Assembly (NCBI RefSeq): GCF_014839805.1
Contig: NC_051124.1
Location: forward strand, 1 to 64,000
From: Manduca sexta
Lineage: Eukaryota > Arthropoda > Insecta > Lepidoptera > Sphingidae
Length of the DNA: 64,000 bases
Direction: 5' to 3'
Notes under the pieces: generated by a model
What the model was told of the DNA's origin: nothing
Databases searched by the model: none
The model's input: the letters and a program-made list of their open reading frames with translations, nothing else
Program-made: the position numbers and the translations under genes
In this document: piece by piece, positions 34,301 to 44,700 of the stretch
Layout of the letters: every line of letters begins with the position of its first letter
Numbering within the stretch: position 1 is the first letter of the stretch

Positions 34301-36162
34301 GTCGAATAAATATTCTCACCGGTTTAGTGTTATTAGGGTTCCAGCACAGCACTCTGCCGTCCTTCCCGCCAGAGAGCAGCATGTCAGGGTCCTGTCTACA
34401 CCACGAGACAGCCATCACGCCTTTGTTGTGACCTTCCAGCGTGGCCAATGGTGACGCTGCCAACCTAGAAATTGTATAGTGCTAGCTAAGTAAGGGGCCG
34501 TTCAAGTATTACGTAACGCTATTTGGGAGGAGGGGGTCTTGTAAAACGTTACGATGTTAGGGGCGGGAGGGGATTCGTACGTAAGCGTTATGTAACATTG
34601 TTTTTATTTTAAAACAATAACAAAGGTATTTTAAAAATCTTCAAAAATTGCATTACGTAATACTTGAACGGCCCCTAAGTTGATTTCAGCGATAGCGTAA
34701 AAAATTGCATTATATACTGGCGTTGGCGAAGAACACGTTTTAACAAAAAATTAATAAATACGATGTTATAAAATATCCCTAAAGAAACATTTTATTCAGC
34801 AAAGTTACTTTGATCAATCAACCTCATCATTAAATCAGTCTAACCTGTAATCTACATAATATTTGTTACCTACTATGTGTTCTGTCCAAAATTATATGCA
34901 AGATTTGTGAAAATTTTAACTTGTAGAGTACTCACCTCAAATCCCATAGTTGTATGACGGGCACCTGGTCGTCTTCCGAGGCGATGCACAGCTGCGTCGC
35001 GACTGACGGGTGCCACGCCAGCGCTGCCACTCCCCCGTGCGGGACTGCGAGTCACTGGGGAGCGAGAAGTTTTCATTAGCAGCTTCTGAATTTAATTAAT
35101 TTAATTTACTCTCAATATCATGTGCCAGCCTTTATCCTCCAAGATGTGGTATAGTATAAGAACTGTTGTTTTCAATAAAACATACCAATATTTTTTTTTG
35201 GATCCATCGCAAATATTTACCACTCAACAAAAAAAAATATGAGATCCATCCAAAGGACTTCTTTGGTTCATTCTCGGGATCGAATCGTAGATTAAAATAT
35301 GAGGTTGTTTTTTAAAACAGCCGTTAATAAACACTTCATTCAACGAATTTCTAATCTTCCCATTATGGTGGGTATGTGATGGACTTTTGGCTTACAGGTA
35401 CAAAATTCAATGTCTAAAATTTTTGTTTGTAATTTAATTATTGAATTTTAATTACCAATAGATGTTTTTCTTAATTTACACGGCCACAAGACTAATGAGC
35501 CAATAAAAACTTGATATTTAATACCTTAATTTCATAATAGGCTCATTCTTCCTCAGATCCCACACGACGCATCTCGTCGCAAATGTGGAGCCCAGTATGT
35601 GTTGTACCTACAAAAAAAACGTTTCAGGTAATTTCATCAAGAAGTAGAGTATTATATTCTCTAATTTCGATACATATACTTACAATTCACACATATACTG
35701 GTACACCTGACTTCTCTCGCATTTAATAGTCCTTATCAGTATAAAACAGTAGCAAAATTCATCTAATAAAAATCCCTAACTACCACAATGAAAATCGCGT
35801 AAAAAATTGTACCAGCTGATTAGGTGATTAAATTCTAACAGACCTGTCGTAAGTACTTAAAATGAATTATATGCCAGTTTTAACTAGTTGGTTGTAAGAA
35901 CTTTATCTTTGTTTTAAATGCTTGTTGAAATGGAAATATCTTTTTAACTTCTATTACAAATAATATCCACTCTGAATCTCGATCCATCTGACCTGTTGGT
36001 TCCACGCGAGCCCCTGCACATGGTCGTACGGCTGGTTCCTGGTACCAGGCGCCATCGGCTGGCTAGTGTTGTTTAAGTCCCAGATGTAAATCTCGCTGTC
36101 GGACGCGCCTGACGCGAGCAAGTTCTTCTGGTACGGGTTGATATCCAGCGCTGACACATGTC
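24280..36162 (-). CDS. Sec31: Sec31 copy 1, exons 3-25, frameshifted
   Basis: Same gene as 38488-52356, lacking exons 1-2 (lost at the gap). Exons 5' to 3': 35993-36162, 35525-35607, 34936-35054*, 34320-34464, 33925-34074, 33301-33458*, 32807-32881, 32552-32652, 32262-32373*, 31885-31976, 30720-30776, 30356-30440, 29680-29789*, 29218-29415, 28859-29040, 28310-28464*, 27896-27983, 27423-27607*, 26846-27257*, 25687-25911, 25184-25310*, 24758-24829, 24280-24459. Asterisks mark eight exons whose length breaks the frame by 1-2 bases; seven differ from the intact copy 2 exon (+2 in exon 5, -1 in the rest), and exon 23 is judged from flanking phases. Splice sites are intact throughout. Such isolated GC-context indels suggest uncorrected base errors in a redundant haplotype contig more than genuine decay, but a recent pseudogene is possible. 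Confidence 0.85.
29998..30205 (-). repeat. SINE 1 in Sec31 intron (copy 1)
   Basis: Minus-strand SINE 1 lacking its tRNA head, from 'tttcaccgttat' complement through 'aatacagggctgata'. The same insertion is in copy 2 at 42727-42935, so it predates the split between the copies. Confidence 0.8.
31085..31110. repeat. 26-bp perfect palindrome
   Basis: TGTCATGTTAGCC followed directly by its exact reverse complement, with no loop. It lies in the roughly 560-bp block of copy 1 that copy 2 lacks. Confidence 0.95.
31141..31173. repeat. 13-bp inverted repeat, 7-bp loop
   Basis: ATAACCTTATTAT, seven bases, then its exact reverse complement. It is in the same copy 1-specific block as the palindrome at 31085-31110. 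Confidence 0.95.
31239..31517. mobile_element. TTAA-type MITE, degraded (copy 1 only)
   Basis: Same family as 46301-46605: 'tccattttcatacattttgt', 'aatttcgtcatattaaattt', 'ctttcaactgcgagaactaa' and the right end 'gagctaccacc' followed by TTAA at 31518. The left end is eroded ('ggttagctcagtcc' instead of 'ggtggtagctcaaggtcc') and no left TTAA remains, so it is older. The same intron in copy 2 (about 43780-43810) lacks it. Confidence 0.85.
34494..34675. mobile_element. PIF/Harbinger-like MITE (copy 1)
   Basis: 182 bp with inverted ends GGGGCCGTTCAAGTATTACG and its reverse complement, flanked by TAA at 34491-34493 and 34676-34678. A 3-bp TWA target duplication fits PIF/Harbinger. No coding capacity. 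The ortholog is at 46918-47101. Confidence 0.75.
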
Positions 36163-36903
36163 CTGGAAATATGAAAATAACATTAGCCCCATTCTTCAGT
36201 TCAGTAAAAGCATCCCTAATTTTAGTTTATCACATTAGATTATAGAATAGTTGGCTTTGTTGGTAAATAGAACATATCGACACTAAGTTTCATACATAAT
36301 TAAAATCAGGACATTTTTCCATGCTTTTTTAATCTAGCTAAAATTTTTCGAAAAAAATCTTGCATACGTCAACCAGCCTGTCTACCATCGATATTTACAT
36401 AAAAAGCTGTCTGATCAAAATAATTTTTTTAAAGATTGTAAATACATGATAGACTTTTAAGATCATTGCACATTAACAGTTTGAGAAGTAATGCAATAGT
36501 CATACAGCAATATGGTGACCATCTATTGAACATACACTAACAGATTATATTAATTTAGATGAGTGACATTTTGTCCAACACTTAACATAATATGATGTAT
36601 TTTTGGTAAACACAAGCATGTTATATACTTATATAAAACTTTAACCTAATTAAACATTGGACAACTGATAACATTTCCATTATCAATGGACAGTGGAGAA
36701 CATCATTCAGTATGTTATTTCATACTAGGTAATAAGCAGTCAGTAATCAGTATCATATATCTTTTATATTTAAAACAGTCCAATAAAATGCAATAAATGA
36801 TATTTGTATTTTTGCCTGTGACTTATAAGGAACCCCAAAAATTGTTAAATAGATTTGAATAAAATTTATTACATGAATAGACTGTGTCCTGTATTAACAT
36901 ATA

Positions 36904-37403
36904 NNNNNNNNNNNNNNNNNNNNNNNNNNNNNNNNNNNNNNNNNNNNNNNNNNNNNNNNNNNNNNNNNNNNNNNNNNNNNNNNNNNNNNNNNNNNNNNNN
37001 NNNNNNNNNNNNNNNNNNNNNNNNNNNNNNNNNNNNNNNNNNNNNNNNNNNNNNNNNNNNNNNNNNNNNNNNNNNNNNNNNNNNNNNNNNNNNNNNNNNN
37101 NNNNNNNNNNNNNNNNNNNNNNNNNNNNNNNNNNNNNNNNNNNNNNNNNNNNNNNNNNNNNNNNNNNNNNNNNNNNNNNNNNNNNNNNNNNNNNNNNNNN
37201 NNNNNNNNNNNNNNNNNNNNNNNNNNNNNNNNNNNNNNNNNNNNNNNNNNNNNNNNNNNNNNNNNNNNNNNNNNNNNNNNNNNNNNNNNNNNNNNNNNNN
37301 NNNNNNNNNNNNNNNNNNNNNNNNNNNNNNNNNNNNNNNNNNNNNNNNNNNNNNNNNNNNNNNNNNNNNNNNNNNNNNNNNNNNNNNNNNNNNNNNNNNN
37401 NNN
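36904..37403. other. assembly gap (500 N) between Sec31 copies
   Basis: Exactly 500 N. Copy 1 stops here inside the intron between Sec31 exons 2 and 3; the same intron sequence continues unbroken in copy 2 past 49319. Confidence 0.99.
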
Positions 37404-37476
37404 ACATTTTTAATGAAGTGTAATATGTGCAATATGGAATTTAAGCTATTTAAACGCTAAGAGATATACTGATAGT

Positions 37477-37857
37477 ATGGACGTATATCGTGGAACTGTG
37501 AATGGAGCTATGATAACTGAAGTTGGTAGATCAAATTTAAACGAACAGTTAGCTTCCATAGATTTACCAATATTAACGCAAAATGTTTACATGAAATGTT
37601 ACGACGAGTTAGCTAAATGATTGAAATTAGCTGCAGAGGACAGGATGCAAGAGGCCGCTAGGGAAGAAACTGATAAAGATGTTGCCTGTGGCGATGTAAA
37701 ATACGGTATTCCCATACTTACAGTCAAAGCTGATTGCTGTTGGTCAAAAAAGTACAGAACCAACTATTTTGCTTCGTCGTGTGTCGCAAATATTATGCAA
37801 AACTATGGATATAAAACTGGTAAATTGTTATACATGGATGTACAATCGATCGATTGA
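37477..37857 (+). pseudogene. Mutator-like transposase fragment, broken
   Basis: A single plus frame reads 'MDVYRGTVNGAMITEVGRSN', 'LPILTQNVYMKCYDELAK', a TGA stop (37618), 'LKLAAEDRMQEAAREETDK', 'GIPILTVKADCCWSKKYRTN', and ends 'YKTGKLLYMDVQSID'. The pattern RGTVNGA, G-IP-LTV-AD-WSK, then TNY and TGK is that of the Mutator-like (MULE) transposase domain common in insect genomes, with the AD as the likely first catalytic aspartate. The internal TGA probably replaced a TGG, and the family's usual remainder (further catalytic residues, zinc-finger parts) is absent, cut off by the gap or decayed. The flanking sequence to about 38452 is absent from Sec31 copy 1 and is probably the rest of this element. 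Confidence 0.75.
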
Positions 37858-38101
37858 TGATCGATGTCACTGAGAAGCAATACCTATTAAAAAAAAACTA
37901 TCCAAAAATATATAACCAACTTCCGAAAAAAGAAGTCTTTTATTTCTCACTTTTTAGTTATACACCTAGCTATGGAGTAATTATGTGGTCCATTATAAAC
38001 ATCGTAGCACAGTAATTTTCCTGATTTATTGTCTGATTACGGAGTTCTGGTGCCTATCTTTCGGCTTCATGATGAGCTCCACTTTGTTACAGGGTACTTT
38101 C

Positions 38102-38139
38102 TAAATGCAAATGCTTAAATTTTTAAGCATTTGCATTTA
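38102..38139. repeat. 18-bp perfect hairpin in MULE flank
   Basis: TAAATGCAAATGCTTAAA, two bases, then its exact reverse complement, in AT-rich non-coding sequence between the transposase remnant and the Sec31 copy 2 border at 38453. Between 37858 and 38452 I see nothing else. Confidence 0.95.
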
Positions 38140-38487
38140 AAAGTGAAAATAACAATTTGTAAAATTGCCGTTAAAATTTGTTAAAAATGTTTATTTTTTA
38201 TAATTACAAAATGATACATATAAACTATTTCATGATGAATTCTTATATATTTAATAATAGAATTCTTCATTTATCATAAATCATAAGCTACATTCCAATT
38301 AGATAATTAAAGCGAAAATATCAAAATTGGTTGGTCTGACTATAAAGATAGCCGACGCGCTAACTCTACGCACACAGCTATGCAACGGTTCTGTGTGAGT
38401 GAATTTTGCGAAGAATTACCTATAGTTGACTTCACGCGCGGCACGTTAACGCTCTTAATAACTAAAACATAAAACGAAACAACTCAC

Positions 38488-38712
38488 ATGCTGTTGGTAC
38501 GCCGGCTGCATCGCAGGTGGGTACTGTTGATACTGCTGCTCCTGGTACTGCTGGCCGGGGTGCTGGCCGGGGTATTGTTGCCCAGGGTACTGTTGCGGTG
38601 GGTACTGTCCCGGGTACTGCGCGGGCGCAGGCGCGAGTGGTACGTGTTGCGGCTCCACGCCGAACAGGGGGTGAGTGATCGGCGCTTGAGAGGTGGGTGC
38701 TTCTTGTTTAGG
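38488..38712 (-). CDS. Sec31: Sec31 exon 22, YPGQ-repeat exon (copy 2)
   Basis: 75 codons from '[20 protein letters not shown]' to 'AMQPAYQQH', with five or so [10 protein letters not shown]-type repeats between. It is part of the disordered proline-rich region that in Sec31 contacts Sec23 and stimulates Sar1 GTPase in the COPII coat. The equivalent copy 1 exon is 25687-25911, same length and in frame. The left border of homology between the copies is at 38453, just past this exon's donor. Confidence 0.85.
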
Positions 38713-41700
38713 CTGCAATTTACGATTATTTATAGTATACATTTATTTTTATTTTTATGTATACTGTTGTATGTAATGAGTACCTCGCCTAATGGTAAGT
38801 CAGGCGCTCGGCATTACGACATTAAAAGATAAGGGTCATAATACAATGTCATTTAAACCTCAGAAATAAACATTATGTTACACACCCAGGATCTTGTGTA
38901 AAGTATAAGTTTGAAATGACTACGAATCGCTCAAGCTTTTTATTTATCACAAAGGATGGTAGTCAGTCTTATATGAAGATATTAAATGATAACAGATCTT
39001 AATTTTTTAGCACACACTTATCTTATTTTCAACAATGTTTGTTATAACCAAAATACAACAAAAATCAAACAAATTGAAAACAACAAACGCCAAACAAAAG
39101 AATGAAACAACTGTTTTAATACAATAAACTAAATGAACATAAAAAATTAACTTAAAAGTATAGTTATCGAAAAAATACATCAGAATTCTTCACTTTATGC
39201 CAACTCTCACTCAAAGTCAAGTTTGTATTTAAAAAGTATAACCAACTCGATAAACTCGGCATATCACTACAACACTCGTCACACTAAAACATCGATAAAA
39301 ACTATCGTCAAGTCGATCACGTCGACCATGTACCTCACTCGACTGCCGCCTGTGGCGTATCACATTGGCCCATTTGCGGGTACCCGCGTGGAGGGCCGAC
39401 ATTTCCTCGGTACCTAGGTACTGGATCTGTATATTGATCAATGCGCAATTTTGGGTACCTTTGTGGCTGTGTAATTTTACAAATAATATGTTGGGTATAA
39501 ATAAATAGATTATTTAAATAAATAGGTATAAAGTAATAATAATATTATAACATAAAACATCTACAAAGAAAAACACCGTGATCTAAACTTAAAATCGAAA
39601 AAAAATCTCCAATAATGTCGTTAATTTGAGAAATCAATAAAATACCTTACCTTAGGCTTAGACGTGACCATCGGTGGGTCGTTCCATCCAGCGGGGGCCG
39701 GCTTCGAGTGCGGCGGGGGTTCAACCGCCTGCTGGGCCCCGTAATACCCTCCGTTCACTGCTGGATTCATGGGTGCCGGATTTAACGGGGCGGGATTTAA
39801 CGGATTCATCGGATTTAACGGCGCAGGGTTTAATGGGTTCATTGGATTTAACTGCGGAGGATTCAGGTTCATAGAGTTGACCGGGTTGATCGGTGCGAAG
39901 GTGTTAGGAACGCCCGGGATACTCGCGCTGCTGTACTGGTCAGGTAAGGGGCTGTTGAAGCCGCCGTATGGCTGTGTTTGGTTGTTATAGCTGTACTGGT
40001 TGTACATAGGCGCCGCTGCCACTGAAGGATCCACTTTGTATTTAGAACGGCTGGGCAGACCACCTGGAATGAATGAAACTTGATGTTGCTGCTCTGAATG
40101 AACAATTAACTCATATTTTTAAGACTAATAATTTTTTAATCTCACGTGTGGTTCAGATCAAGCAAAGTTGGAAAATGATCCAACAAGTTTTAAGGCTATT
40201 GTTGGCAACTACAGAATTAGTTACTCACCATGTGGCCCGACGCTGGCCGGCCTCGCTGGCTGTTGTGGCGGTTGCGGTAGCTGCGGTTGCAGTGGCTGTA
40301 ACGGCTGTGTTGGCGGTGGTTGCGGTTGCTGTTGGTGCGGCTGGTATTGACGCTGCTGGTACGGCACGCCCGGAACTGAACCTTGCTGCCACGCTGGCTG
40401 TTCGAATGGGGCTGCTGGAGGAATTCAAGTAGTGTCAATTGGTCCAGCTCATAATAGAAACAAAATTCATGTGAATAACTGAGTAAACCTATCACTTTAC
40501 TGTCAACTAATAAGCGGCTGCCAGAAGTCCCATGAGGACTTCAATGGACGTGAAATAAAGTGTATTTCATATACCTCAGACAATTGATCGGTTAAAAGGA
40601 ACATATACTATAATAAGGAGGTTTTCCCTTAGATATGTGTATTCATAAACATGGTCGTTAGTTTTGTCCGAGAGGCGGGTGAGTAGAGTAGGTAGGTGTA
40701 ACCTGTGGTGCTGAAGGGGTTGTGTTCGTGCAGCGGCGCGCGCGAGTGCGAGCTCACGGAGCGCGCGCGGGGCTGCGCCGGCGCCGCCACCTGCCGACGA
40801 CATGCAGGTATTACACGGATTTACTTTTATTTATTACAAACAACGAACTTAAAGGTCACATAAATATTTAACTCAATATATATATGAAGTTTATTATTCC
40901 AATACATAGTTTTTTTTTTAAATATTTATTTAAGGAGCTTGGTCGTTATTTCGCGACTATGACGCTTACATAGTTTATTCGATTGATAGTGTTTATCCAT
41001 ATATATATTTTTTATGATCTCACTATGGCTGATGTTAATCATATTTTCCTATAATTGGCAACGAACAATATGACTCGAAATATATTGATGAGATATGATG
41101 AGTAATGTAACCGACCTGTCGTGTTGTCTGTTTCATGGCGAGCGCGCCCTCGAGCCTGTCCCGGAGCGGGTGCGCGGGCAAGTCTGCTAGCGCCAGTAGC
41201 GCGCTGTGCAGACAGCCCTGCGCCGCGAGACGACTTGCGTATTCACACACCGCCGGGTCGCCGCCATCCGACTGTTATAGATATATACTTTAATAGTATG
41301 TATATTTGTATGGTGTATGATGATGTTTATATCCTGCCTGTGTATTTTTATATATATTATGTTAAATTAACCTTTTACATGATGATTCGATATAATTTTA
41401 ACTGTTAACAATATGGAAAGATTAATTTGATTTGAATGGTACTAATATCTTGTAGAATTTATGTTGCCTCTGTAAAAAAAAATTATAGAGCAAGTTATGC
41501 TCATGTTTTTCCTTATTCTTGGATCTTCTTTATAAATGATAGTTTGCATTATATTGTGTAAATGCTGTCTTAGTTTCTGTGTGTGTACCTGCAGCGCGCG
41601 TCCCCTGAGCGCGGCAGCTCTCCGCAGCAGCAGTGCCAGCGCAGCTCGTTGTCCGCGCCCCATCCCCCCTCTCGCCGCCCGCGTGGGGCTGGCCCCACAC

Positions 41701-44700
41701 ACGTAGCACAGCGTCGCCGCCGCAGAGAGGGCAGGGTCCGACTCCTGCGACAACTTGTCGCCCAACATCTCTGCACAAACATTACGATTAATTCACTTTA
41801 CATGTTTAGATAGTAGAGTATCATTCTCATATTTAACTACGTTGAATCCACTAAATATCGGTGTATAGAGAACTGATTGTTTATCGAACACAATTCCAAA
41901 CTTCAAACTGACCAAAAAGCCTACATCATCGCCTTATAAAAACTAACCACAATAATGTTCCAGTGTCTCCGCATCACAGTGCGTGAGCAGGGTGGCGAGC
42001 GTGTCCTTCCAGCAGGCCGGCGCGGCGGACTGCACGAGCTGGTCCCAGCGCGACTGCAGCAGACTGCCCGCCAGCAGCGACACCGGGTCACCGCTGGTGG
42101 CGTTGAGGTGGTACTTCTGGACTTTGTATACTAAATCTTGGCTACCTACAAAGTAAAAACAATATAGTGACAAATTTTACCGCTTTAGGCCATGTTTTAT
42201 ATTTATGGTGATCAAAATGTAAATAGTGAAGTCTGCTACTCGCCAGAGGGAGTCGACAGACAGTGAAAGACTTCATGAGAAAATTAATGAGGCGACAACC
42301 TCTGAAATCACATAAAATAAATTTTATAATGGTGTTGAAATTTATTGCTATTCAACTATGAAGTCATCATACTCGAAAAAATAATAGCACATTTATAATG
42401 TAGTTACCGAGCGAGGCGACAATCATGGCGTCGGAGACACGTCCCGCGTCGAGGCACAGCTCCACCGCCTCCTCCAGGTTGCCGCACACCAGCGCGCGAC
42501 AGATCAGGCTCGTCATGTCTGCACAAACAGTACCAACATTAACATTTGTCACTGAACATATGCCTTTACTTCTGGGCCTTATATATATATGGACCACACT
42601 ACAGGTGGCTCGGAGAGAATGCCCATGGTGTTAGTGCGCCTGCAAACCTTGTGTACAAATTCCATTAAATAAATAGAATGCAATGTATGCATGTGTATAA
42701 TCTCTAAATAATAATAATAATCATAATATCAGCCCTGTATTATATACTTGCCCACTGCTCAGCACGAGCCTCCTCTACTACTGAGAGGGATTAGGCCTTA
42801 GTCCACCACGCTGGCCTAGTGCGGATTGGTAGACTTCACACACCTTCGAAATTCCTATAGAGAACTTCTCAGATGTGCAGGTTTCCTCACGATGTTTTCC
42901 TTCACCGTTATAGCGAACAATAAATTCACAAAGAATAATCACAACTTTTTTATAAATGAAACTTTGCTATTGGTCTTCGGTGGCATTTACAGTGTCTACA
43001 GACATGTTAAAGCTTTTTGATAATCGTATGGACCATTACAATTTCCTTTAATCAATGTGTTGAAATAAAAAGAACTATAGACGCACCTTCCCCGTTGGGT
43101 ATCGCCACGTTATTGGCTGAAGACGTGATTTCGATGTTTGCTAGCTTCCTCTCGATCAGTGTGTGCGCGTCCTGAAAAAGAAATCATAACTATAGCCTAA
43201 GGAGCGAATCGCTTTTCCCCAGAAACTAATTATGAATTTCTAAAACAGAATGAACAAGAAATAACTAGAAACTAAGTCACCATATATCATATTAGAATAT
43301 TTACACAACCAAAAAATGTAATTTAAAAAAAAATATTTTGTAAAAATTTTCAATATATTTTTGTTTGTATATTTACTACATGGTGTTCACAAAAAATATC
43401 TTCTGACAAATGACAGCTGTCACACTGACAGCGCCACCTGACAAACTCACCGACAGGTCCGTGCTGGTGTCCGTGGACAGCTCGGCCTCCGTCTCCGTGG
43501 ACTCGCCCTGCGTCGTGAGGGTCAAGCGAGGCGTTAGTGACAAACGTGGTGCGTATAGCGAGTTAGTGGCGGGTTAGTACACAACACCGGCGGACAGTAA
43601 GAGACAACGTATTATATAATATGTTGAAGTATAAAAATGAGTTTAAATATATAAAGTAGAAAAACACACACAGATAATATAAGCAGTCTGAAGTTACCAT
43701 AAATTAATTAATATTTCTTAGCACACTGTATAACACAGACTACGCATAGCCGTTATGAATACAGGGTGTTCAATAATCGAAATTATTAACCAAATTTAAA
43801 TGACACTGATGTTAAAATGTTGGACTCTGTTTAAAGAATGCAATATCACCACACCACCACCACAGCATGTACCACCCCTCAATATCCCACTTTAGCACAT
43901 TTCAACACAAGAATAAAATTATAGCACCACATTGCCTAGTGCTAGTTTTTCCTACAATTGCATTAACATTTGTTTACAATAGGTTAAAAATTTTGCACAA
44001 GGCACCCTGTTTGCTTACTCACCCTGCTAAGAGCTGCGAGGTCTGGCTGTTGTCCATCGCCGGCGTTAACTGCTGCACTCTTGAACTTCGATGGGATTTC
44101 ATCTTGTTTGAATCCTGTAACAAAATGTTTTTTAGTTCAATAGATTATTTAAGGACATAGCAAATTCACTCCACTGCATGTGATGGTTAGTGTAGTGGCG
44201 TCATGACAGGCTATTGTCGCTAGTCGACAGAACTATGCCAGCATGTTCAAAAACGTATATACGCGCAAATCCTCGACACCCACGTACTGGTGCATAGTAG
44301 ATTATAATAATTCTAGCCCAATGTTATATAATGTCCCACTGCTGGGATAAGTCATGAGGGCGTATGCCTCTTCTCATATTCGTAAAAATTATGATAATAA
44401 ATATCTCACCCAATAAATTGAGCACCTCAGTACGGAATGTTGGCAAGAAATTGGCTCTCAGGAAGAACCACACGTATCGTTCGTTTTGGTCCATCGCCGC
44501 GTCTCCCTTCTGCCGGCAGTATCTGCAAGTAAACGGATTTTGAACGGAGCTCAGTAAAGAATTTACGGATGAAAACTTCTCTCGTTTGTGGACTGTGTTA
44601 ATTTGAGGTGGAATAACAAGAATATAAATATATTTCAATTATTTTATGTCCGTTATCCGGTTCGAAGGACCACAACTAGTAAATAGTGTAGGCACTCACT

